In this document: one piece after another, positions 51,712-60,818 of the stretch
Numbering within the stretch: position 1 is the first letter of the stretch
Layout: each line of letters starts with the position of its first letter
NCBI GenBank assembly: GCA_030272585.1
Contig: BSYQ01000010.1
Coordinates: forward strand, 2,232,001-2,296,000
Direction of reading: 5' to 3'
From: Bryopsis sp. KO-2023
Lineage: Eukaryota > Chlorophyta > Ulvophyceae > Bryopsidales > Bryopsidaceae
Length of the DNA: 64,000 bases
Position numbers and translations under genes: made by a program
The notes under the pieces: model-generated
Told to the model about the DNA's origin: nothing
Seen by the model: the letters and a program-made list of their open reading frames with translations, nothing else
The model's database searches: none

Positions 51712-52848
51712 ATTTTTTTTCATTTTTTTTTTTGGGGGGGGGGAGGGGCAGGGGTTGTTTGAGGAAATTTCAAAGAGAAATTTCTTTGAAAGGGAAAAAA
51801 AAAGGAAAACAGCGAGACGGTTTATGTGTGTGTGTGTGTGTGTACCTTAACACGAACAAAGGCAAGCGGTATGCATCTTTCTCTTGCATGCTTTTTTTGG
51901 ATATTTGTATTGAGCCATTTAGGTTTGGGTTTTTCATATATTGAATAGAGAAAAAAAAATGGGGAGGGGGGGGGGGGGGCGGGTTGTGAGTTGAGTTGAA
52001 AAAGAAAAGAAATTGACCTGTTGTATTTTTGGCTCCTCGTGATGAGTAGAGAAAAGAAGATGGGGAATCGAGCTCAAAAAAAAACAGTAGTGCATGTGAA
52101 ATGTATTATCCAAGTCCTGCATGTTTTTATTTTATAGGGTGTTTTTGATTCAGGCGGGTTTTGATTTTATTTTTTCACATCAAATTTAGAGATAGCTGGT
52201 TCTCTGTTTACTGTTGCGTTTATATTTCCAATGGGTGGATTGTTACTATTATTATTGAGCCACTGTAACTGTGCCTTTTATTTATTTCTGTTTTTTTTTT
52301 GAACACATCATTCCAGAAAACTAAAAAAGAATTTGGGATGCTAGGGGGAAAAAGGGGAAAAAGGGGGTAGCAGATCGACATCCTGTCTGAAAAAAAAATA
52401 AAGAACTGAAGTGTGAGGCATTTTGGTTTTTTTTTTCGAATTTAAAACTCAGAACGGTTTTCATTATGGACAAGAAAAGACTGGGAACAGTCAGACATGG
52501 GGTGCCTTCAAGAATATCTAATTCGAATCTTTCTTTTCCCTTATTTTCTTTTTGAGCACCTTAACCATCATGCTCCTAGCTGGGTCATAATCGAACCGCT
52601 TCAAATGTAGCTGCAGAATTGGAGGAAAATCTTCGAAAAGTGTGTACCTTTTTGCATCCTGTTGCCGAAAAAATGACAGTTGAACAGTTCAACTTGAACT
52701 CTTTGAAACAATGTTTCTCTCAAACAAATTCTCATGGGTTCCAAAAAAAAAAACATAAACAGCGAGTCACCCCCCAAAAAAAACAAAAATAAAATAAATT
52801 CCCCCCACTCTCCCCCAAAAGAAAGAAAATTCTATTAATGGCATATTT
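51712..52848. other. AT-rich spacer downstream of AGMO
   Basis: Long A/T runs, (TG)n at about 51825-51842 and a G-run at 51966-51979. No gene or recognisable repeat family. Confidence 0.5.
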
Positions 52849-53181
52849 TTGAGAAGCAACAAAATGCAGCTGGTGAAGAAAAAAAAGGGCCAAAACTTAC
52901 CACGAGGCCGTGGCCGTCTGCTTTGTATTGGTTATGCCTGTCCATCATTTCCTCTTCACAAAATGCCGAGAAGTGGGGTGTCTGATTTGTGTGTGCCCCA
53001 CTTGCTGAACCTGACGAACCTCACCCATCTCGGCTTGTCGCATTCGAGAATGACGGATTCGGGGGCCAGCCCCGGGGTTGGGTTGCCCAAGCTGAAGAAA
53101 CTCAACATGGTGCTTTCTAAGGTCACAAAGCAATGCAAAAGCATGCTGGCATCTGAGCTGAGTATGCTCAGGGTTGATTAG
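52849..53181 (+). pseudogene. Leucine-rich-repeat gene fragment
   Basis: A frame of 110 residues whose middle fits about two LRR units: VSDLCVPHLLNLTNLTHLGL then SHSRMTDSG and LPKLKKLNMVLSKVT, the layout of LRR proteins with repeats of the form L-x-x-L-x-x-L-x-L-x-x-T. It starts without a proper LRR cap and stops abruptly, and no partner exons are seen within several kb. It looks like a copied or decayed piece of a larger gene; a small real gene is less likely. Confidence 0.45.
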
Positions 53182-54365
53182 GAGGACTTTGGGGAGCTGG
53201 CTCATGGTGGTGGAGGGGGGTTCACATGTTTTGGGGATTTGAAGGGTTAGTTGGTCAGTTAAACACATCATCAGTTTTCGGATTGCTTTTAGTTTAGCAT
53301 TTTGACATTAGGAAGGGGGGTTCAGAAGCTGCCCTTGCTGTAGTGGAGGGCTGAGTGACATGGATTGCTGGTGATTAATGGATAGCTGAGAGGTGTCGAA
53401 TGGTGTTGGGAAGCAAAACAGGCAGTGATTGCAATGTGAAAGCATCACTTGATATCCACTTGGTGCCACACATCCAAAGATTGAGGCAGCAAACAGGGGG
53501 AAAAATTTGCTGGATGCTCTGTTATGGTGCCACTGGGGCTTTCAGCCTCGAGTTCATCTATTTTTTTTTATTTTTTTGTGGCATGTGTGTGATTACAAAC
53601 ATAAAGCGCACATTATGCATCAACACACTTCCTCCCTCGAGTGGAGTTTCACTTGGATTCGAAAACGCATGACAACCATACTGAACTATTCATGTGCGGC
53701 CTGATCAGTGCGCAGGTCATTGCTCTGGTCCATGTCTACTATTGTTATAGTTACCATCTTCACCAGCACACCCCCTTCCCCAAATCGAATCAAAAACAGG
53801 CCCAACACTTGCCAACAGCAACAACACACAGCAAGCAGTGTATTTTGAGATGGAATGAACCCAAACTGCACAAAGCCACGAGCTGGTGGTGCATGGTCTC
53901 TGTCAAATGCCATTCATGGATATCAGAAGGCCATGAATTTGTCATGGTCGGCAACCGGATGCATCCACATCCACCGGTGCACGTTTATCTTATGTTCGAG
54001 AACGAATGAAACCACGCGCGCACGCACGCTGTCTCACTCTTTTCAAGACTCGCTGCTTTTAATGCAGACGGGGAGAAGTGATTTTCTGTCGACTCTTCGA
54101 GAATAAATTGGTTGGATGCAGTCGCAATTGCGCAGCGCTTGCCCCAGAAGGGACGGCAGCAAGGGAACATCGCCCGCCGCGACGTTGAGTTTCTGGATTT
54201 ACCTCGAATGATTCTGTCATGTGTTCGAATGTCAGACGGTCAGAAATCCGTGAACAGCGGCCGACCCCATAAATTCCGGAGTTCTACGGTTTTCCGTCCT
54301 CTGCAAACAAACTTTCTCGAAGCAACGTTATTCTCGGCGAACCCTGTGCGAACTCTACGAACATC
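53182..54365. other. Spacer without recognisable gene
   Basis: Mixed-composition sequence with short open frames that do not resemble any family. I see no exon set or RNA gene. Confidence 0.4.
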
Positions 54366-54375
54366 TTGGTGAACA

Positions 54376-54480
54376 TTTTGGCGAATACAAGCGATTACTT
54401 TGGCGAATACAAGCGATTACTTTGGCGAATACAGGCGATTACTTTGGCGAATACAGGCGATTATTTTGGCGAAAACACTT
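54376..54480. repeat. 22-bp tandem repeat
   Basis: About 4.5 head-to-tail copies of a 22-bp unit, TTTGGCGAATACAAGCGATT plus AC, with small changes between copies. Shorter GGCGA-containing relics continue into the first codons of the following ORF (for example ACTGGCGACTATCTTGGCGA). Confidence 0.85.
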
Positions 54481-54517
54481 GGCGAATACTTACTGTTTTT
54501 TTTTCTTTTTTCCTGCA

Positions 54518-55327
54518 ATGGCGAACGTTTACATGGCACTGGCGACTATCTTGGCGATAATGGCGAACATTCTGATAACACTGACGGACACCTTTGCGAG
54601 GACACCTTTGGGAGGCGAGTTTCAAAAAACTTTCGGGAGCTTGGCCGGTACGAACTTTCAGAAAACTGCTTTTACTATCCTTACGGATGCCGGTGTTTTT
54701 TGGGTTTTTTACTTGCTGTTTCTTCTTTTCGTTTTTTTCGTGCATATTTCCTACTACGCGACATTGGGGGCGACGAAGAAGGAGTCAGAAGTTTCCGACC
54801 TTAAAAAAGAGATTGAGATGCTGAAGAAAAAAAACAAAGGGCTGGAAGCGGAGTTGAGGAATGAAAAAAAGCGAAACGAGGACTGCAAGAAAGAAAAAAA
54901 CGACCTGAAAAAAACGATCGACCACCAGAAAAAAATTGTCTTCCCATGGCTTCAGAAAAAAATCGAGGCAGCCCGGTCTGCTTTGAAGGAAAAGAGTGAG
55001 GAGCTGGTGGAAGCTATGGTAAAACTGGGCAAGGTGGGACTGGACTTGAAGAAAAAAAAGGAAGCAATGGAGGAGGCGAAGGAGGAACTGAAGACAGTGA
55101 AAAAGGCATTGGGAGAGGCGGAGGGGGACCTGAAGGGGGTGAAGAAGGAGCTCAGCGGAACTAAGAACAAGCTCGTGGAGGCCATGAAAGTGGTGGAGAC
55201 CATCAACGATGCAAAGCTCAGTCAGAAGCTCACCGACTGGGAGGGTGACCTGAAAGAGATGAGGGCAAGACTGAGTGACATGAACAGGAGAGGAAAAAGT
55301 CTTGGTCAGGCCAGGAAGAGTCGATGA
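54518..55327 (+). CDS. Orphan membrane protein with long coiled coil
   Basis: Single frame, 269 residues from the ATG at 54518 (MANVYMALATILAIMANILI); the frame is open upstream through the tandem repeat, but this ATG is the first that clears it. Two hydrophobic segments (VYMALATILAIMANILITL; AGVFWVFYLLFLLFVFFVHI) are followed by about 180 residues of Lys/Glu-rich heptad sequence (VSDLKKEIEMLKKKNKGLEA, KEAMEEAKEELKTVKKALGE), almost surely a coiled coil. The last residues (MNRRGKSLGQARKSR) are encoded by DNA homologous to the 155-bp repeat downstream. No family is recognised. It may be a young, lineage-specific gene anchored in a membrane. Confidence 0.55.
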   Translation: MANVYMALATILAIMANILITLTDTFARTPLGGEFQKTFGSLAGTNFQKTAFTILTDAGVFWVFYLLFLLFVFFVHISYYATLGATKKESEVSDLKKEIEMLKKKNKGLEAELRNEKKRNEDCKKEKNDLKKTIDHQKKIVFPWLQKKIEAARSALKEKSEELVEAMVKLGKVGLDLKKKKEAMEEAKEELKTVKKALGEAEGDLKGVKKELSGTKNKLVEAMKVVETINDAKLSQKLTDWEGDLKEMRARLSDMNRRGKSLGQARKSR

Positions 55328-56080
55328 GCTGCAGCTGGCCGGTGAAAAGGCAAGGAAGAGAAAAACAAAAAGTCGTAAAAAAAACCAAAAAAAGGGAAGG
55401 AAAAGAAGAAACTGAACATAAAGAAGGAGTGAAGTGTTTAAAGATTTCCAGGAGGTGGTTTTTCGAAAGGGATGGCCAGATCAATAACAATGGTATGGCA
55501 GTAAAATTCCTCCTGCAGCCTGGCTTGGGGGCTGAAGGGAGATGAGCTGCAATCCTGATCAAAGGGTTGAGGTGGGGGTGATATGTCTTGGAGTGCATGA
55601 CCTGAAGAAGCCTTGGTCAGGCCAGAAAGGGTCGATGAGCTGGGTGGTGGACGGGGCAGCATAATTCTGGGGCCTGACTTGGGGCTGAAGGGAGATGGGC
55701 TGCCATCCTGATCGAAGGTCTGAGGTGGGATTGACATGTCTTGGAATGCATGACATGAAGAAGCCTTGGTCAGGGAAGGAAGAGTTGATGAGCTGGTTGA
55801 TGGACAGAGCAGCAAAATTCCTCCTGCAGCCTGGCTTGGGGGCTGAAGGGAAAACAGCTGCGATCCTGTTTGAAGAGCTGAGGTGTGATTGATATGTCTT
55901 GGAGTGCATGACATGAACAGGAGAGGAAGAATCCCTGGTCAGGCCAGGAAGGGTTGATGAGCTGGTTGATGGACAGGGCATCAAGATCCTCCTGTAGCCT
56001 GACTTGGGAGCTGAAGAAAGATGAGCTGTGATCCTGACCAAAGGGCTGAGGTGGGGGTGATAACCCTGCACCTGTGGCTT
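55272..56080. repeat. Degenerate tandem array, unit about 153-167 bp
   Basis: The motif CTTGGTCAGGCCAGGAAG-like recurs at about 55302, 55614, 55766 and 55933, and between copies the same order of words returns (TCCTCCTGCAGCCTGG, GGGCTGAAGGGA, CTTGGAGTGCATGAC). There are about five degenerate units. The first overlaps the stop codon of the coiled-coil ORF. The minus strand stays open over several hundred bases in Pro/Ser-rich frames, which I read as a by-product of the repeat. Confidence 0.75.
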
Positions 56081-58163
56081 CCCGGTGAGGAGACAGTTGA
56101 GTGTTTTTGAATGTGCACTGGAGCATACATGATTTGGGATCATGGAGGGTGACATCCACAGTGGTTTTCGGAAAGCATTCTAAGGGGACTGGCTGATTTA
56201 AAGGATGCACTTGGGCTTCGATGGGCGCTGTTGGTGGGGATGATCAAGTAAGACCCCCCAAAAAGATTCTAAAATGCTTTTTTCTTCCTTTTCAACTTCA
56301 AACTCAAGATGGCAGAGTTAGGTGTGTTTCACAGCAAGATCTGTCAGGTCAGTGCTCATCCACTTCTGTGGTCTACCCCAAGGCCGTAGTGGTGGTATTG
56401 AAGTGAAGTGAAGTGAAGTGCTACAAAAAGAATCAAAAGAAATTGAAGGGAAATGAAGAAATCCAGAAGGCTATCGACATTTTTTCGTAAGGACAAAAAA
56501 AAACATTAAACTATCAGCGTGGCAACCTGAACCATAAATTGCCCTCAGTCGTATTGAATATAGATGCTTTTCAAGAAACATACTTATATTTCACATCATT
56601 ACCTAGAGTTGTGTTAAAGCTCAGGAGTATTTTCTTCCAAAACCAGGAGATCAACCCCAACGATTCGATCGACCAGTCTGACCTTGGGGTCGACAAAATC
56701 TAAGTCCCTCTTTTTGAATTGTAATGAATCAACAGCAGGAACTGCTTTATTTTTGTCTTTTTTTTCCATTGTGGAGGGCAGGGCAAGGGTGACTAAACTC
56801 TTGCAACACTTTCGAAAACCTGTTTTCCACCCCTCTTCATAACCAATCAAGAAGGAAATCAACACTTACACGTCTGGCTTATCCACTAACACTCTTTTTT
56901 TTCCTATTCTTCAGCAGATGGGTGGGCAACAGCTACTATGACCTAGCAAGTCCTCGGGTTGTTTTTACATTCTTGGATTGCTTTTGAGACGGGGCTCCTG
57001 TTGCTGCCCAATTCATGGCAGCTGTTTTCGTTCATTTGGAATCCCCTATGATTATCAATAATCAGAAAACCATGTCCAGGTCTCCACTACCTGAGTTTCA
57101 ACATTTTGAAAACAGAATTCACACCCACCTGCATCGTATTAACATTGATTATAAATGCAGGTGCATATTCAATAAGTTGGAAAAGGAAAGAAGGGGGGGA
57201 GGGGCTAAGGTATTCAATCAAAACGTACATTTTCCACAGTCGCAAGACTGATTTATTGGGAGGTAGAATTTATGGCGGGATTTGTTTTTGTTTTTTTCTT
57301 CAAGTCAATCCAGCCTATACCAGTTTATCACCAATTTCACAGTGTTTGTTTCTCTTGGATTTCACAATGAAAGAAATTCGGCAGCAGGGCTCCATGGTCA
57401 GTTTACGAGGTATTAATAAAGAAAATGGGGAAAAAGGAACAAGAGATATTTTTGCACAAGCTCTGATATAAGAGTATAAGAATATATTCCATTCAGGTGC
57501 ATTCAGAGTTGCATTTCGGTTTCAATTTCAATTCCTTACCTGATGCATATACATTAATCCATTGCAGCCCTTCCATCTTCAGAACAGGGGGGTTCAGACA
57601 TGGCCTCCACCAACATTTTCACCACATATGGAAATGCTGGTTGGCTGGTTCATTTTTCCCACATGGAAAGGTTGGTTGTCTGACTTTCATCACATGTTAA
57701 TGGTAATGCTGGTTGGCTTGATGCTTTCCAGCACCCCACACATGCTATAATTCGAGGTTAAGAATTCAAGAAGGAAATTTTCATCATCAGGGAGGCGGTG
57801 CTTGATATAAGAGTGTCAGGAAACAGGAAAAGAAAGAAAATTCTGAAAAAGGGGTGTCGAATTTCTTGAAAGACAAATAAAAAATTGAAAAATCAATGTT
57901 GAATAGAACTAAAAAATAGTTAATAAACTGAGTTGAATAAATACATGCAAACATTTTAAGAACAGCACTGACCCCTGTGCCATTACACCTTGAACTTTAT
58001 TCCGAAATCCCTGGGGAAAAAAGGTCGAAAAAAAAAATAAAAAAAGTAATCAAGGCGACCAGAAAGCAACAGACTATTCTCTCCTTTTTTTTCCGAGGTA
58101 AAAGAAAAGATATAATTGAAAAAAAGACACCCAGTGAAAAAAAAATATAACTTTTTATCAAAG
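56081..58163. other. Spacer without supportable gene
   Basis: Contains (GAAGT)n at about 56401-56420 and AT-rich stretches. A minus-strand frame at 56614-56865 is mentioned under rejected items. No RNA gene or transposon ends are seen. Confidence 0.4.
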
Positions 58164-58167
58164 GAAC

Positions 58168-58190
58168 ACAGGGGAATCGAACCCCTATTG
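58168..58190 (-). other. tRNA-like T arm (possible tRNA or SINE relic)
   Basis: On the minus strand AGGGG-TTCGATT-CCCCT forms a perfect T arm with a B-box-like GGTTCGATTCC, followed by GTGTTCC as would-be acceptor 3' strand. A matching 5' acceptor strand (GGAACAC) is not found in the 150 bp upstream, so an intact tRNA is not supported. Confidence 0.3.
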
Positions 58191-58250
58191 TCCCAATCGT
58201 CTGCCTTTTAATCTCAAATATAAGTAAATTCTAAAAATAGTTTTTTAAAT

Positions 58251-59966
58251 GTAGGTCAGTTGCTTGAGCCTGTGGGTACGAACAGTCGCTGAGATGCATC
58301 TTTATTCTTACAAAAAAAGGAATCATTCTTTCAGAATTAAACAAAAAAAGGAAGAGAAAATATCTGTGAGAAGCAAAAGTTTTCTTATTCAATCTTTTTT
58401 TTTTTAATCTTGGAAGAAAACACCACTGACAAAAAATATCCTTCGAGTATCTTTCATCATTCAGAGGGTTTTTTTTTATTGTTATTATTTTTTTGGGGAA
58501 ATTATTTATTTCAATATTTTTTAATTTCCTTTCTTACCTTCACACCTGAATGCATTGCCCCCAGAAAGAAGCCTGTTTCTGTTGTGAAAGGAAAAAAAAA
58601 TATTCAGGGTTTTCCCATCTTTAATTTTCTGGCTGCTTTAAGTTTTAATTAATTTATTTGTTTTCAAAAAGGTCTGAAGTCTTTTCCTAGTGGAGAGCCT
58701 TGGGGTTCCCTTTCAAAAAATTATTTAACCCCCAAAGCCCCCCTTGAAAAAAACACTCTCCAAATTTCCACGAAGACATCCACAGGCCACTTTTTCTTCG
58801 CCAGAAAAAAGAAAAAAATAATAGAAAAAGTCGTATCATGGTAAATATTTTGTCCCAGTCCTCCCTGAGAATCGAGAAAGAAAGAAAAAAACATGCCAAC
58901 AGAAACGCGACGTACCCTTGCTTTTTTTCCTACAACGAATCATCGCTGTCGCAGAAAATTTGCCAGCAAACCCTTGTCTCGACGATTTCGCTCCCTCCAA
59001 ACGACAGTCCCTCGTTCCGTCAGAGCGAAAAAAGGCTACAGGGTTAAAATGAATCCTGCGTTCTCTTTCCACGACCCAGAAAGACAAAAAAAAACTCAAA
59101 ACCGTCAAAACTGGAACCCCCTGTTCTGACTGTGATTGAGCAGCGGCGTAAATCATTAGTTTCGCACAGTCGATGGACTGCATGGAGCTTTCTATCTTGA
59201 TATTTGGGGGACGCATGTTGGCGTCTCCCAAATATATACCACAGGCGTTTGGTTGCATACCCAAACCGTGAGAACTCGAGCGAGCTTCTCCAGAACAGGA
59301 AAGCGTTTTCCTGTCCCCCACACAACAGCTCCCGAAACTCTCACCCACCTGACTCTTTGTTGGGGGGATTTTCTTGGGGGCGGCTTCCTTCCTCCATGTG
59401 TGCAATAACTCGAAACCACCCACTTTTAGGGCCGAAATTTAACAGAAAAAACGCGCGTTCCAGCCGCTGCACCTTCGTGTGTTGAAAGGGGTCGCGCTCG
59501 AGGCCTCCATTTCAAAATCAACCCCCTGACACATTCTTTTCCTTTGGGTGCTCGGAATATTTCGAACTCAGGCGAATTTGGGCCACACCTTTGGCAATTT
59601 CCGCGTCTTGGCCGTGGCTGACTCCCGTGCGTCCAGGGCGTGCGCACCGCTGTATGTACATACCAAAAAAAAAGGATGAGTTTCTAAGTCACATCATGAG
59701 GGAAAAAAACGCGCTCGACGACAACTGAAATGTAAAGGAGAAAGAAACTAAAAATCAACTAACCCGGCACTAATCGGGTCAAAACATATTTTCGATCATG
59801 ACGTTGATCCGCCAGAGTGGGTGGCCCCCACTCTGGCACGACACTTGGCACCCATGATGGCAACGATGGTGCAACCAAGGTCGTCCCCCGGTTGATCCCG
59901 GGGGGTCTCGTCATCCGATCAGGATTCGCCCACCATTGGCATTTCGATTGTCGATGGGGTAGCTAA
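58251..59966. other. Region with weak coding hints and two hairpins
   Basis: A minus-strand frame at 59130-59280 reads GMQPNACGIYLGDANMRPPN and SMQSIDCAKLMIYAAAQSQ, which looks protein-like but has no clear start, splice set or family. GC-rich hairpins lie at 59811-59837 (11-bp stem, 5-nt loop) and 59885-59904 (7-bp stem, 6-nt loop), just beyond the Helitron fragment. Confidence 0.3.
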
Positions 59967-60354
59967 CTACCTCATTGACATCGCTAATGCCGTATAATTT
60001 TTACTTCTTTGCGCAATATCTCTCCCTTGGCCTTCTTCAAAATATACCATTTGTCGATCCTCAAGATGAACTCTCAAGGCTTTGACGGTTGGATATCGAT
60101 CACTAATATCAAATCTGAAAATTCGCCAACATGCTTCACTTGCACCAATTGATCGAAAGTCTTGATATTCTTCAATCTCATCAATTGGACGGCCATTTCT
60201 TTCATCCCTTCTCACTTCCACCATCGCTCTATCTTCCCCCTTGTGTATATGTTTATACAAATATTTTGTAGACAATGTCGAAGCACACACTTCCACATTA
60301 ATATGTGCATTGAAGCGGAGGCAAAGATATGCATTGTAAGGCACAACCCATCGG
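59967..60354 (-). mobile_element. Helitron helicase-replicase fragment
   Basis: The minus-strand frame from 60354 reads RWVVPYNAYLCLRFNAHINV, then EVCASTLSTKYLYKHIHKGE, DEIEEYQDFRSIGASEACWR and VHLEDRQMVYFEEGQ. This is the well-known block of Helitron/PIF1-like proteins (NRWVVPYNPYL, HINVEVC, YKYIYKGHD, YxDxRYxSASEACWR, HLxxxQxVYF). Downstream the similarity stops near residue 115. Upstream it is cut off exactly at 60354, where the hAT element begins. Only this fragment is in the window, so it is a partial copy here; the missing N-terminal part may lie beyond the hAT element. Confidence 0.8.
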
Positions 60355-60365
60355 CAGAGATAGGA

Positions 60366-60700
60366 CTTTACGGTTACGGTACCGTAAACCGTACCGTAAC
60401 CTCACTCCGGTCACTTACGGTTACGGTCACTCCGGTCCGGACCGGAGTGGTTTTCGTGCTCGGAACCGGACCACCGTAAATGTTATCCGTAGTACTACGG
60501 CGTCATTACGGCGGTCCGGAGCATGAAATGACGGATTTACGGTTCGGTTATCACCGTACACCGGAGCATGCCGTAAACTCACCGTAAATCAACAACCGTA
60601 GCACCGTAAATCATCCACCGTAGCGCCGTAATCACATGACCGTAACACCGTAAACCGCAAACCGGAGTCCGTTCCACCGTAAAGAGGAGTTACGGTGGAA
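60366..60700. repeat. Subterminal TTACGG/CCGTAA motif cluster of the hAT element
   Basis: About 17 copies of TTACGG or its complement CCGTAA occur in 335 bp, often as ACCGTAAA, in both orientations and partly palindromic (TTACGGTACCGTAA). A second word, CTCCGG/CCGGAG, is interspersed. hAT transposases bind clusters of short subterminal motifs (AAACGG in maize Ac), so this is the likely transposase-binding region. Confidence 0.75.
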
Positions 60701-60818
60701 AGTTGTCCCGTCGTACGCAACCTCCCTTATAATCTAGCCACTCTCCCATCGCTAGTTTCTCCTTTGGTTTTCTACTGTCTCGCGGTGTGTTTTCGTTTTT
60801 TTCCGGAGTGTGTTCAGT

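Noticed and set aside
55438-56210. Minus-strand Pro/Ser-rich protein frames
   Set aside because: They follow the 155-bp tandem array and have no start context, family or splice support.
56614-56865. Minus-strand 83-residue frame (LQFKKRDLDFVDPKVRLVDR)
   Set aside because: Protein-like in part, but isolated, short and unrecognised; the only ATG leaves about 52 residues.
58168-58300. Complete tRNA gene
   Set aside because: No 5' acceptor strand or convincing D arm and anticodon arm could be paired with the T arm.
58836-59423. Minus-strand 195-residue frame
   Set aside because: It lacks an ATG start, ends in low-complexity sequence, and only a short middle part looks coding.
59811-59904. Helitron 3' terminal hairpin
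   Set aside because: Two good hairpins exist, but no CTRR end follows at the usual 10-12 nt, so the terminus is not established.
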